This document shows, piece after piece, positions 7,388 to 18,131 of a DNA stretch of 18,156 nt. The stretch comes from Larix sibirica (Eukaryota; Streptophyta; Pinopsida; Pinales; Pinaceae), in assembly GCA_004151065.3 (NCBI GenBank), contig NWUY0300008043.1:14520-32675 (forward strand). The letters are read 5' to 3'. A model generated the notes under the pieces. It was not told where the DNA came from and searched no databases. It saw only the letters and a program-made list of their open reading frames with translations. Each line of letters opens with the position of its first letter. Position 1 is the stretch's first letter. The position numbers were made by a program, and so were the translations under genes.

Positions 7388-10300
7388 CTAAAAGTATTCC
7401 CAGGAATGAAGTGAATTTTGAATGTCAATGGTAAGAGTAGTGAGGCTATACAGGCTCTCCATTTTTTCTTGAACAGTTATCATGTATTTTCCTAGTATTA
7501 GTGTTTTGTTGTTGGCGGTGGAGAGAAGTCGATGGAGATGAGGCTTGATCTTATCAATTTTGGATAGGATTACCCGATATTGTGTGATCCACTGATCTTC
7601 TTTCTTCTCCAACTTTGCTAACTTCCTGTGTTCCATACTGATTTGGTCGTCGATGGTTTGTCCTAAAGTTTCGTCAGCAGTCTGTCGTCGCTGTTGTAAA
7701 GTGTTAATGAGGTCTCGAGTTTTTTTCATTTCAACAAACACATTACCATAATGTGTATACCAATTGCGCAATACTTCTGTAGTTGTAGCAGATTCCTAGG
7801 AATATTGTGCTAACATACTATGTGCTTCTGTAAACGAAGTGTACTGGTTGGTCATGAGAATGGATGTTTCTTCAGCTCGATCATGTCGTTTCTTGGTCAA
7901 CTGTTCTTGTAGGGATGGAAAAATACTTTCAAATAATGCATATGCTTTGTCGAGAGGATTTTCAATGTCGTTCCTCAACGGGATAGGTACCACCTGATGG
8001 ACTAAGTTTTCACACTTAGTCAAAAATGTAGATTGTTCTGCTTGGAGGGTTTCAATACACTCTTTGTCCTCATTTCTTCTCTTCCTATGCTCTCGGTCAA
8101 TAGCATCTATGAGAAAATCGAGTTCTTCTTATTTATTTTATTGAGGGTCGAAAGTGGCAATAGGACCCAGTTGATCCAAATGTATAGTAAGGAGAGGTTG
8201 CTGCTAGAGGTGTTGGAGGTGCTACTATTGTTTCTGCTTTTCCTTTTGTTTTCTCTTCTTTTCTCTCCTTTGCTTATTCTTTCTCTTTTATTTATCTTTC
8301 TCAATTTTTTTTTGAGTTATTTCTTCTTTTCTGCTGCTTTTTCCTTGTCGAAACATTCTTTGGCTTGTGCTGCTTGTACTTCTTCAGTTTGCTGCTCCAC
8401 TAGTGCTATAGAAGTTAGGTCGGAAGTGGGAGGGGAGGGTATCTTGATTGTATCAATCGGCGGTGGCAAAGTGGCTTTGGTATGTTCGGTCGACGCTAGG
8501 GAAGTGGTCGAAGGTGAGGTTGGTAAGTCGGTTGTTCCAAGTTTTGTTGAAGGAGAAGGGGTAGGTCATAACTATCGGTCGAGGTTGGGTTTTTCTGTGA
8601 CAAAGGTATTTCTTGGTTGTTTGTAGAGGAAGGTTCGGTAGTCGGCTCAGAAAATTCAAGAAGGGTTTCCAATGGTATGTTGGTGGTGTCAGACTGGTTT
8701 GGGCCTTCCTAAATTGATGGAGACGTGGATGGGGACGAAGTGGGATGGTCGACTGGTAAGGGTGTAAAACTAGTTTGTTGTGAAATGATGTCATTGTTGG
8801 GATCATGGTTTTTCTCTAAGACAGTTTCAAAGTATATGATAACGTTTGGGTCGGAGGCTGGATACGGTGGTACTTGCTCGGGTATGTGGACAACAGGTGG
8901 GGGTAATTCTAGTTGTTGGGCGAGGTTGGCTATGACTGGTTTCTTGATAATGATTCTCTTCCAGTCAGGGAGTATTGAAGGTAACTGGTTAATGTACTCA
9001 TGCAAATCAAAATCAGTCAGTATTTTTGCTCTTAAAGGAGTGGGAAGCTATTGTATAAAATTGGGGATGACATTTATAGTATTAGCAGAAATGGGTGGAG
9101 GTGGTGGTCGAAGAAGTTGGTATGACATCTTCTTCCGTAACATCAGTTGGGGAAGGGGGTAGTGGACTTTGAGTAAGGTCGACATGTGGTTTGTCTACAA
9201 ATTTGACTTTCTTTCTCGGCGGAGCCTGTATGTGTTGTTGTTCTTCATCTGCAAGAAACTTTGCTAACTGCTAAGAAACATAAATCTTATTTTTAGTAGC
9301 ATCTTCCAATACCTGAGATGCGCGGTTGAAGAGTTCAACATTGTCCTCTTCTGTCAATTCCTGGTGGATGAGCTTGAACTTTCCTTTTCCTTGTATTTTG
9401 GTCTTCTTGAGCTATCTTGCTCTGAATATATCATCGGCAACTCAACAAATGTTGTTTTTTGTTAATGCGTACTACGGAAGTGGAGTATCCGAATGAGTAT
9501 TGTCATCTGATTGGTCAGATGCATTCAGATGTTCTTGATGAGGATTCATCGCAATCCCTAAAGGATTGATGTTGACAATCTGATCAGGTTTCAATGCGAA
9601 TGTGTTGAGGTGAAGTTGAACTTCATAATATCCTTCCTTTTTATCATCTGTCAAGGGCTCAACCATTGGTTTGTCAACAAGCTTTGCTTGCGGTGGTACT
9701 TGTATTGTCGTGTTAGAATGTCAGTTGAGTTCTGCAAATATTTTGTCGACCGTGGGGTAGAAGTCGAGCTCCTCTGTTGCTCTAGCTGCTCCTTCCAAGT
9801 ACCAAACCGACATATGGTTGAGTGCTAACTCTACGTGCGTTGTCGATAGTAGACCTTGACGAACATTTTGGGGAACTCTCCATCTAGTTTTTTTTACTTT
9901 CAGAGCCTAAAACCAGTTTTCAAGCCAAATCTTGGCTGTTGCAACACCAATTTGGCATCCTCCTTGTGTGAATGAATGAAAATTCCACATCAGTGGTCCT
10001 TTAGGTGCAGTGAATTCGTCCCATCAGTAGAATTTCCCTTTTGATGCCACATTTTTTACGGCTTCGAGCATGTCGATTTTAAGGTCAGACCCTCGACCAG
10101 TACTTGTTAATGCGGCCAACACGACTCACGCCACTATTCTATGTGTTCCATAAATAATCTGGTTAACAACTAATCCTATGGAATTTTTTCCTGTGGGAGT
10201 ACCTATAAAATATTTAACCAAAGCATGGTTTGGTCGAATGGGTACTACATCTCCTTTGTTTGACAACCCCATTGATTTGACTGATTAGGTCACCATTGAT

Positions 10301-10640
10301 CTCGACAGGTTTTGTCAAAGTAAAATTTCCCGTTGTGGTAACGACTCATGATGAACTGGGCTGTGATTTCTTTGAGTCTTGCAAAACTATCTATCAAAGG
10401 TGCGTTGATGTAGTTAAGTATGATACTTGTTCTTACTTTCTGTGATTTTTCTTGCCATCGGCCGTCAGAATCCTTTTCCCAGTCAAGAATTTCGTTCCAA
10501 ATTCTCTTCCATTGATATTCTACTACTTTGGCATTGTGGATGTTTTGAAGTCTGATTTTCAGTGGTGTGTCTGCTTCTTCTAATTGTCGGACTTTCGAAG
10601 CTGTGGATCTGGTGGTTGCTTGAAGTTTCTTGGGGGCCAT
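7388..10640 (-). pseudogene. Large additional ORF between pol and 3' LTR, function unknown
   Basis: Starts MAPKKLQATTRSTASK at 10640 and ends near 7388, about 1,080 codons. Frames change near 10290, 9090, 8565 and 8190, and there are about 14 in-frame stops. Parts in order: a basic N-terminus; a globular-looking part (QWKRIWNEILDWEKD, LNYINAPLIDSFARLKEI, FYPTVDKIFAEL); an acidic/polar stretch; a Pro/Ser/Thr-rich middle (about 9000-8450); a Lys/Arg-rich nuclear-signal-like patch (about 8330-8240). The C-terminus is long, charged and helical, probably coiled coil (EELDFLIDAIDREHRKRRNE, DLINTLQQRRQTADETL, MEHRKLAKLEKKEDQW). No membrane segment typical of envelope-like ORFs is evident in the correct frame. 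The position fits the extra sense ORFs known from some plant gypsy elements, but I do not recognise the protein. Confidence 0.7.
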
Positions 10641-10665
10641 TTCGCTTGCAGGGTTCTCTGGTTTG
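7900..10665. repeat. First copy of a 2.77 kb direct duplication
   Basis: This segment recurs at 15391-18156 at a constant offset of 7,491 bp and in the same orientation. The two differences found are G7954/C15445 and T7960/G15451, both close to the N at 15390. The interval lies inside the additional ORF of the retroelement and runs 25 bp past its start codon. Confidence 0.95.
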
Positions 10666-10750
10666 GAAATCTATTTCATGTTTTCGGAGGTCTCAACGCT
10701 CTATTGTTCAAGTTCCTAGCATAATAACATCCAATTCTTTTCCAATGTGT

Positions 10751-10758
10751 TATTTATA
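10751..10758 (-). promoter_or_regulatory. TATA-like box upstream of the additional ORF
   Basis: The minus strand reads CACTATAAATAACAC. It lies 111 nt before the ATG at 10640, far from either LTR, at a distance suitable for a short 5' UTR. It may allow a separate transcript of the additional ORF. AT-rich DNA yields such words by chance, so this is only a candidate. Confidence 0.3.
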
Positions 10759-10767
10759 GTGGATTTG

Positions 10768-11130
10768 TCATGCGTGGGTTGGTGCGTAGTAGGTGATTGC
10801 ATTAATTGCGAGTTTGGCGAATGTATTAAGTTCAAAGGATAGTTTTTCGTTACTTAGTACGATGCATGCTGAATTTTCTTCTCCTAGTGTCGATTTTTTT
10901 GATGACTAGATTTTAACGTTTTCTGTTCGTTGGTGTGGTGTTGTTGCACTCCTTTATCCTTGGTGTACTGCGTTGGTTGGGTTCATGTCTATTAGGTCGA
11001 GAATCTCTTCTAATAGCTGCTTTTCAACTTATTTCTCCTTGCCTATGATTTTCGTGTCGATGGTTATGCTTCGTATGTCGTTGTCTGGTCTTGGACGATC
11101 TTCTACTTGTGTAGCTTCTTGCATCGCCAT
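10768..11130 (-). pseudogene. Possible small decayed ORF in the pol-to-extra-ORF spacer
   Basis: From ATG 11130 one frame gives 120 codons to a TGA at 10768-10770, with three internal stops (TAA, TAA, TAG). The composition is protein-like, with an acidic and basic hydrophilic start, a likely amphipathic helix (VEKQLLEEILDLIDMNP) and a hydrophobic end (LSFELNTFAKLAINAITYY). There is no known motif. Three stops in 120 codons is also compatible with chance, so the call is weak. The rest of the spacer (11364-11131) shows nothing. Confidence 0.25.
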
Positions 11131-11364
11131 TGTCGGTACTGTCTTTCAAGTCTCTTGTCATGATGGACCTACCAATACACTTGTCTTAGTTGATTATTTA
11201 CATTGTTATTTCTGTGAAGGTAGTTATAACTATTTTTGTTTAATTTCAATACTTATATTATCATACATGTGTAATTAATTAATTAAGGTTAAAGAGAAAA
11301 AAAACGCAAACCTGGGAACGTCGATCAACCAATGGTGATACGTCCATTGGCTGACTACGTGCCT

Positions 11365-12534
11365 TTATATTCTGTAACGTTTTAGTCATGCACCGTTGAC
11401 AAGTTTTCAAAATACGCTCCCTTGTAACGTTTTTAGTCGAATTGCCCCACTAGCATTGATTTCTTTGACAACATAGGGAACCAACCATGTAGTGTGTAAA
11501 TTTTTAGGCTTCCCTTTAATTCGACTATCGTAAAGCAAGGCTAGATCGCCAACTGATATATATTTTTTCTTTATGTTTTGGTTGTGCCACGCTTTCTGTT
11601 GTTGTTTTTGGATTTCTTGATGGTGGATTGCTATCTGTCGATGTTATTCTAGCTTTGAAAGTTGGGATAATCTTTCTTTTCTAGCTTGTTAAGCATCAAT
11701 ATGTAGTATTTCTTTAATCACTGGTGCCTGTTGACGAAAATGTAGGGGGATGACCGCTTCTTTTCCATATACGATTTTAAATGGAGTTTGACCTGTTAAT
11801 ATTTTGTAAGCTATTCTATACGTCCATAATACCGCGGGTATTTTGTCTTCCCAGTCATCAATGTCGATGCTGCATATTTTAGTCAGGTTTGTAGTTAATT
11901 TTTTATTGAAATCCTCTATTGCGCCATTGGATTGAGGATGATAAGTTGTGCTCCTTCTATGCTCGATCAAAAATTCTTTTGCTAGTATAGAAATTGTTTT
12001 GTTGACAAAATGGGATCCTTGATCACTAATCAAGGTCAGTGGGAATCCAAATCTTGTAATAATGTTCTCATAGATAAACTTGGAAGCTATATCACTTGAG
12101 CAGGTCTCAACGGGGTCTGATTCTTCCCATTTAGTAAAATACTCGACAATAGTAATGATATATCTTGCTCCCGTTCGTCTACTAGGTACCAGAAATGGAC
12201 TAATGAAGTTGATTTCCCATATTTCAATAGGTAGGCTTGGATTTACTGATATTAGAATCATTTCAGTACTTGGTAATGGTCATCCAATTCGCTGGCATCT
12301 GTCGCATTTGTTCACAAATTCTCGACAATATTTGTGGATTGTCGGCCACCATAATCCTGATTGTTGATTTTTTCTGGTTGTCATGTCGACTTGGAAATGC
12401 CTGCCTATTGTCCCATTATGTGCTTCATTGATTATACTTTTCCTTTCATGATTGAGTGCACAATGTTGTAGTACATCGTATGGTCCAGGCTTATAAAGAA
12501 ACCCATTTATTATTGTATAAGGCGCAACTTTCAT
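11365..12534 (-). pseudogene. Ty3/gypsy integrase remnant (H2C2, DDE core, GPY/F-like C-terminus)
   Basis: Integrase inserts element cDNA into chromosomes. The frame is continuous with the RNase H segment. From 12534: an H2C2 zinc-binding region (AHNGTIGRH, then CDRCQ) with GLWWPTIHKYC between. A TGA at 12280-12282 precedes the catalytic core, where WEINF has Asn in place of the first catalytic Asp. LISDQGSHF holds the second Asp and NGAIEDFNKK the Glu, 35 residues later as in DD35E cores. After a TAA (11689-11691) the frame continues through KAWHNQNIKKKY and GDLALLYDSR to HTTWLVPYVV, a GPY/F-like module. It reaches a likely natural stop at 11365-11367. Stops also lie at 11644-11646, 11407-11409 and 11386-11388. 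No chromodomain was seen. Confidence 0.88.
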
Positions 12535-12603
12535 TGCTAGAATATTCTTTTTCTATTCATGCATTCCTTATAGAGCTTGTCCTTCTTCTAGAAACAAATA
12601 AAT

Positions 12604-13146
12604 CTATGCTAAGTCTGATGGAACAGCTTTAATTCTGAATAAGTGAGCATCGGGTAGCTCATCCTCAATTCCAGTTGGTTCTTCACTCGTGTCTATTCTC
12701 GATAAGTGGTCGAGCCCGACATTTTCTTTACCCACTTGTATTATAACTTCAAAATCAAATTCTTGGAATAATAGCAACCATCGATAGATTCTTCCATGGT
12801 GTAAGGGTTTATTGACTAAGTATTTCAGAGCCTGATGAACTATATAAAACACAAAAGTATTGGCAAGTAGATAACGTCGATATTTCTGGAGTGCGAATAC
12901 CATCCCTAGTGCTTCTCTCTCAGTTGTCGAACAATTACTTTCTTCCTTATTTAATTTTCTTCTACTGTAGGTGTTGGGGTAATCCATTCCATCGCCTCCA
13001 GGTTGAGTTGGGATCGCGCCGACTACTATTCCAGAAGCATCTATATGTACGTGAAACTTGATCGACCAGTTTGGAAATATTAATATGGAAGCTTCGACAA
13101 TTTTCTTCATTGGCATTTGTCCTACCATATTTAAGTCCTCTTGAAA
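12604..13146 (-). pseudogene. Ty3/gypsy RT C-terminal edge and RNase H remnant
   Basis: RNase H degrades the RNA strand during reverse transcription. From 13128 the frame shows VEASILIFPNWSIKFHVHID (end of RT/start of RNase H), TEREALGMVFALQKYRRYLL and FYIVHQALKYLVNKP. QEFDFEVIIQVGKENVGLDH follows. The acidic residues at DAS and TERE are present, but the position normally TDH or VDH is VH: the third catalytic Asp is replaced by Val. The frame has a TAG at 13147-13149 and can be read to about 13200, where recognisable similarity stops. The RT palm with YxDD is absent. Two more stops (TAA, TAG) lie between 12604 and 12534, before the integrase part. Confidence 0.85.
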
Positions 13147-13200
13147 CTACTTTGCACTTATGTAGTATGATATTCTTGTTTTTGACTTATAGGTGTGAAT

Positions 13201-15175
13201 AGTTTATGAGAATATCTAGAAGTAGATCAATTGTGAAAATATACTGGATGCCAATTGCCTAGGTTATGGAAATATGTTTTCTCCAAGAAGTCATTGTTGA
13301 TGTCACAACTAGTAGTCCTAGCACATTAGTACTAGATATCAATCTGTTGGTAGATGATGACAGGGATATGAGATTTAAGACCCTTCAATCTCATTTGCAA
13401 ATGAATAACAATATGGTTTTGTTGTTTCCACTATTGTAATTGTTACATTGAATGATGATGAGATTGTACATGCAATTTTGGCTTTTGTTGTGGAGTTCCA
13501 TATTAATTTCCCTTCATGGATACCATTAGGCTAAGACCTTTACTACAAATGAAGAAGGTGAGAATGTCAATGTAAATTAGCAAAGATGAGAATTTTACGA
13601 CTAAAACCTTCACAAAATAAAGTTTTTTATTTATTGTAGAGGTTTCTTTGGGCTCTTGACAACTTCATTTCATTAGCTAAAGAAACATGTTCTAATGTAT
13701 TTTCATTTCCATTCAATTGTTGTTGTTTCTTTGGTACACTTGCAAGAAGGGTTCGAGTGCTATAAACTAGTGGCCATTATATTTGATGAGGTAATCCTAA
13801 AGATCTAAAAGTGAAAACACTTGGAAACCATTGATAATTTTTCATTTGAGAATCATGTATTGCATAAGTCAAAGTAGTTTCTTATTCAAGTTGTTAATTA
13901 GGTGGTTGATGTGACAATTCAGTTTCATAGAAAGGGTTTTTGATGTATTACATTGCATGTTGTGTAGGTACATGCTTGTTGGTACTCCTTGCAAATTTTC
14001 TTGGTGAAAAAAAAAATAGGAAAACTAGGGTGATGGATGATTGAATGTAGAGTTGGGACTAAGCAATTGAGTAACACTTAAAACAATAGTTATTGGGAAA
14101 TTTCTAATGCTAGTTGGAAAAATATTGATTGACATAGATTTGGGGCACCACCAAAATCCATGGCAGAGATCATACACATGTTATCTCCTTCTATGGTAAT
14201 AATTAATTGTAATGACATAGTTATAGTTGGTTGGGTAGTTGCAAACCACAAAGTTTATCTAATCGATAAGGATGATCCAATTTGCATATACATTATTTTA
14301 ATTTGCTACTCTAAATATGTTCTTTGCCCCCAAGGGAATGTATGTATGGACTAAATGAGCCACATATTCGAGTCTTAACCTCCAAATTGCTTTTCCATAT
14401 AACATATACTAGTGGTGGACTTGGGAACATGCATGGATAAGGTATTCTTACTCCTATTAAACATGTGAAGAGATCAATGATGATAGGCCTCGGATATTGT
14501 GAGATAGTAATTCTAAAGCTTCAACCATTGATTTGCACAAGGTAAGATATTGCACCATCCAATAATGGAATGATATAGAAAATCTATCACTTATCATGAT
14601 TATAGTGTCTATTTTCAAGCAAACACCACATCTTGCACTCTCTATTGAGAGGAACCACATCTTGCACCCTTTGTTTAGTAGGAACATAATTCCTTGCCAT
14701 CAACATATCAACCATATTGGCCTAACCATTATTAGTATAGGAATTCATGTGTGCATCAAAATTCCTCTTAACATGGTAGCAAATCTCCTTATAGATCATT
14801 AGAGAAGAGGCACAAAAGGAAAAATCTTAGATCATAGCCAACTACTAGTTTTTCTTATGATTGAACAAATGATTGGAAATTGAATCATTTGAGTAGTTCT
14901 ATGAGGAATTTATATTGATGTATTTCATCCAATATACAAAACTACAATCCTCATCAATCTGCTTGATTGGTTGACCATAGCACTACAGTAGTGTTTGGAT
15001 TTTGTTTAGATTTGAGGAGGGCTGGAGCCATTATGATATAATTTATTCTATTTTGACATCATGTTTAAATCAAGGGGAATGCTAAATACATGAGAGTAAT
15101 ATTTACTTTCAGCTTTTATTGACCTTATACCATGTTGCGAATCCATAAACTCACTTTCATCTATATTCAAGTTGG
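13201..15175. other. AT-rich DNA, no recognised gene
   Basis: No supported gene or element. Around 13280-13430 and 13433-13530 (+) there are short coding-like words (SSPSTLVLDINLLVDDDRDM; NDDEIVHAILAFVVEF) followed by stops. They may be traces of an old gene. ORFs at 14160-14354 (+) and 14457-14687 (-) are short, hydrophobic and unrecognised. No LTR partner for 6862-7196 and no gag, protease or RT palm was found here. Confidence 0.4.
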
Positions 15176-15283
15176 GATTTTTCAATTGTATTGGAGTTGG
15201 GGTATTTGAGATTTTTGAATTGTATTGGAGTTGGGGTATTTGAGATTTTTCAATTGTATTGGAGTTGGGTACTCATAAATCAC
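15176..15283. repeat. Tandem repeat, three units of 34 bp
   Basis: The word TSAATTGTATTGGAGTTGGG recurs at 15182, 15216 and 15250, giving an exact 34 bp period. Between the repeats lies GTATTTGAGATTTT. The third unit ends in GTACTCATAAA, after which a looser copy (ATATTAAAGTTGGGTATTTATAAA) follows. Confidence 0.85.
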
Positions 15284-15389
15284 TCTCAATGATATTAAAG
15301 TTGGGTATTTATAAACCCACTCACATTTGTATTTTGGCCATGGTTGACCCTATATTGAGTTGGCTAATCATACACCCACTCTATTTGTT

Positions 15390-15390
15390 N
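15390..15390. other. Single ambiguous base (N) at a sequence junction
   Basis: The only N in the window. It sits exactly where unrelated AT-rich sequence stops and the second copy of the 2.77 kb segment begins, as expected for a contig join. Confidence 0.95.
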
Positions 15391-18131
15391 ACTGTTCTTG
15401 TAGGGATGGAAAAATACTTTCAAATAATGCATATGCTTTGTCGACAGGATGTTCAATGTCGTTCCTCAACGGGATAGGTACCACCTGATGGACTAAGTTT
15501 TCACACTTAGTCAAAAATGTAGATTGTTCTGCTTGGAGGGTTTCAATACACTCTTTGTCCTCATTTCTTCTCTTCCTATGCTCTCGGTCAATAGCATCTA
15601 TGAGAAAATCGAGTTCTTCTTATTTATTTTATTGAGGGTCGAAAGTGGCAATAGGACCCAGTTGATCCAAATGTATAGTAAGGAGAGGTTGCTGCTAGAG
15701 GTGTTGGAGGTGCTACTATTGTTTCTGCTTTTCCTTTTGTTTTCTCTTCTTTTCTCTCCTTTGCTTATTCTTTCTCTTTTATTTATCTTTCTCAATTTTT
15801 TTTTGAGTTATTTCTTCTTTTCTGCTGCTTTTTCCTTGTCGAAACATTCTTTGGCTTGTGCTGCTTGTACTTCTTCAGTTTGCTGCTCCACTAGTGCTAT
15901 AGAAGTTAGGTCGGAAGTGGGAGGGGAGGGTATCTTGATTGTATCAATCGGCGGTGGCAAAGTGGCTTTGGTATGTTCGGTCGACGCTAGGGAAGTGGTC
16001 GAAGGTGAGGTTGGTAAGTCGGTTGTTCCAAGTTTTGTTGAAGGAGAAGGGGTAGGTCATAACTATCGGTCGAGGTTGGGTTTTTCTGTGACAAAGGTAT
16101 TTCTTGGTTGTTTGTAGAGGAAGGTTCGGTAGTCGGCTCAGAAAATTCAAGAAGGGTTTCCAATGGTATGTTGGTGGTGTCAGACTGGTTTGGGCCTTCC
16201 TAAATTGATGGAGACGTGGATGGGGACGAAGTGGGATGGTCGACTGGTAAGGGTGTAAAACTAGTTTGTTGTGAAATGATGTCATTGTTGGGATCATGGT
16301 TTTTCTCTAAGACAGTTTCAAAGTATATGATAACGTTTGGGTCGGAGGCTGGATACGGTGGTACTTGCTCGGGTATGTGGACAACAGGTGGGGGTAATTC
16401 TAGTTGTTGGGCGAGGTTGGCTATGACTGGTTTCTTGATAATGATTCTCTTCCAGTCAGGGAGTATTGAAGGTAACTGGTTAATGTACTCATGCAAATCA
16501 AAATCAGTCAGTATTTTTGCTCTTAAAGGAGTGGGAAGCTATTGTATAAAATTGGGGATGACATTTATAGTATTAGCAGAAATGGGTGGAGGTGGTGGTC
16601 GAAGAAGTTGGTATGACATCTTCTTCCGTAACATCAGTTGGGGAAGGGGGTAGTGGACTTTGAGTAAGGTCGACATGTGGTTTGTCTACAAATTTGACTT
16701 TCTTTCTCGGCGGAGCCTGTATGTGTTGTTGTTCTTCATCTGCAAGAAACTTTGCTAACTGCTAAGAAACATAAATCTTATTTTTAGTAGCATCTTCCAA
16801 TACCTGAGATGCGCGGTTGAAGAGTTCAACATTGTCCTCTTCTGTCAATTCCTGGTGGATGAGCTTGAACTTTCCTTTTCCTTGTATTTTGGTCTTCTTG
16901 AGCTATCTTGCTCTGAATATATCATCGGCAACTCAACAAATGTTGTTTTTTGTTAATGCGTACTACGGAAGTGGAGTATCCGAATGAGTATTGTCATCTG
17001 ATTGGTCAGATGCATTCAGATGTTCTTGATGAGGATTCATCGCAATCCCTAAAGGATTGATGTTGACAATCTGATCAGGTTTCAATGCGAATGTGTTGAG
17101 GTGAAGTTGAACTTCATAATATCCTTCCTTTTTATCATCTGTCAAGGGCTCAACCATTGGTTTGTCAACAAGCTTTGCTTGCGGTGGTACTTGTATTGTC
17201 GTGTTAGAATGTCAGTTGAGTTCTGCAAATATTTTGTCGACCGTGGGGTAGAAGTCGAGCTCCTCTGTTGCTCTAGCTGCTCCTTCCAAGTACCAAACCG
17301 ACATATGGTTGAGTGCTAACTCTACGTGCGTTGTCGATAGTAGACCTTGACGAACATTTTGGGGAACTCTCCATCTAGTTTTTTTTACTTTCAGAGCCTA
17401 AAACCAGTTTTCAAGCCAAATCTTGGCTGTTGCAACACCAATTTGGCATCCTCCTTGTGTGAATGAATGAAAATTCCACATCAGTGGTCCTTTAGGTGCA
17501 GTGAATTCGTCCCATCAGTAGAATTTCCCTTTTGATGCCACATTTTTTACGGCTTCGAGCATGTCGATTTTAAGGTCAGACCCTCGACCAGTACTTGTTA
17601 ATGCGGCCAACACGACTCACGCCACTATTCTATGTGTTCCATAAATAATCTGGTTAACAACTAATCCTATGGAATTTTTTCCTGTGGGAGTACCTATAAA
17701 ATATTTAACCAAAGCATGGTTTGGTCGAATGGGTACTACATCTCCTTTGTTTGACAACCCCATTGATTTGACTGATTAGGTCACCATTGATCTCGACAGG
17801 TTTTGTCAAAGTAAAATTTCCCGTTGTGGTAACGACTCATGATGAACTGGGCTGTGATTTCTTTGAGTCTTGCAAAACTATCTATCAAAGGTGCGTTGAT
17901 GTAGTTAAGTATGATACTTGTTCTTACTTTCTGTGATTTTTCTTGCCATCGGCCGTCAGAATCCTTTTCCCAGTCAAGAATTTCGTTCCAAATTCTCTTC
18001 CATTGATATTCTACTACTTTGGCATTGTGGATGTTTTGAAGTCTGATTTTCAGTGGTGTGTCTGCTTCTTCTAATTGTCGGACTTTCGAAGCTGTGGATC
18101 TGGTGGTTGCTTGAAGTTTCTTGGGGGCCAT
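15391..18131 (-). pseudogene. Second, truncated copy of the retroelement additional ORF
   Basis: Starts MAPKKLQATTRSTASK at 18131 and reads down to the N at 15390, where the last part of the helical C-terminus (equivalent to 7388-7899) is cut off. Stops and frameshifts coincide with those at 7900-10640. Shared lesions mean that this is not an independent family member that decayed separately. It is either the same locus assembled twice or a very recent duplicate. No LTR, integrase or RNase H of this copy is in the window. Confidence 0.7.

Larger units (their letters stand above)
6862..13200 (-). mobile_element. 5'-truncated, decayed Ty3/gypsy LTR retrotransposon
   Basis: In element orientation, from high to low coordinates, it runs end of RT/RNase H, integrase, spacer, large additional ORF, polypurine tract and 3' LTR. 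RT-RNase H before integrase is the Ty3/gypsy gene order. The pol frame ends soon after the GPY/F-like region with no chromodomain, which suggests a non-chromovirus plant lineage (Tat/Athila-like), although the lineage is not proven. Gag, protease, most of RT, the primer-binding site and the 5' LTR are missing. The upstream edge is abrupt, between about 13147 and 13200. The 6862 edge is a best guess. Confidence 0.85.

Noticed and set aside
8033-8626. 197-codon plus-strand ORF with a Leu/Phe-rich membrane-like stretch, repeated at 15524-16117
   Set aside because: It is the antisense of the Lys/Arg- and Gln-rich and Pro/Ser/Thr-rich part of the retroelement extra ORF. Poly-Lys and Gln codons read backwards give Phe/Leu runs.
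8453-8806. 117-codon minus-strand ORF (repeated at 15944-16297)
   Set aside because: Off-frame reading of the extra ORF. The neighbouring frames continue the Pro/Ser/Thr-rich segment better.
8725-9162. 145-codon plus-strand ORF (repeated at 16216-16653)
   Set aside because: Antisense shadow of the extra ORF. The minus strand gives the coherent, compositionally ordered protein.
10973-11278. 101-codon plus-strand ORF
   Set aside because: Lies antisense to the spacer and possible small ORF, with no motif. An accidental open frame is likely.
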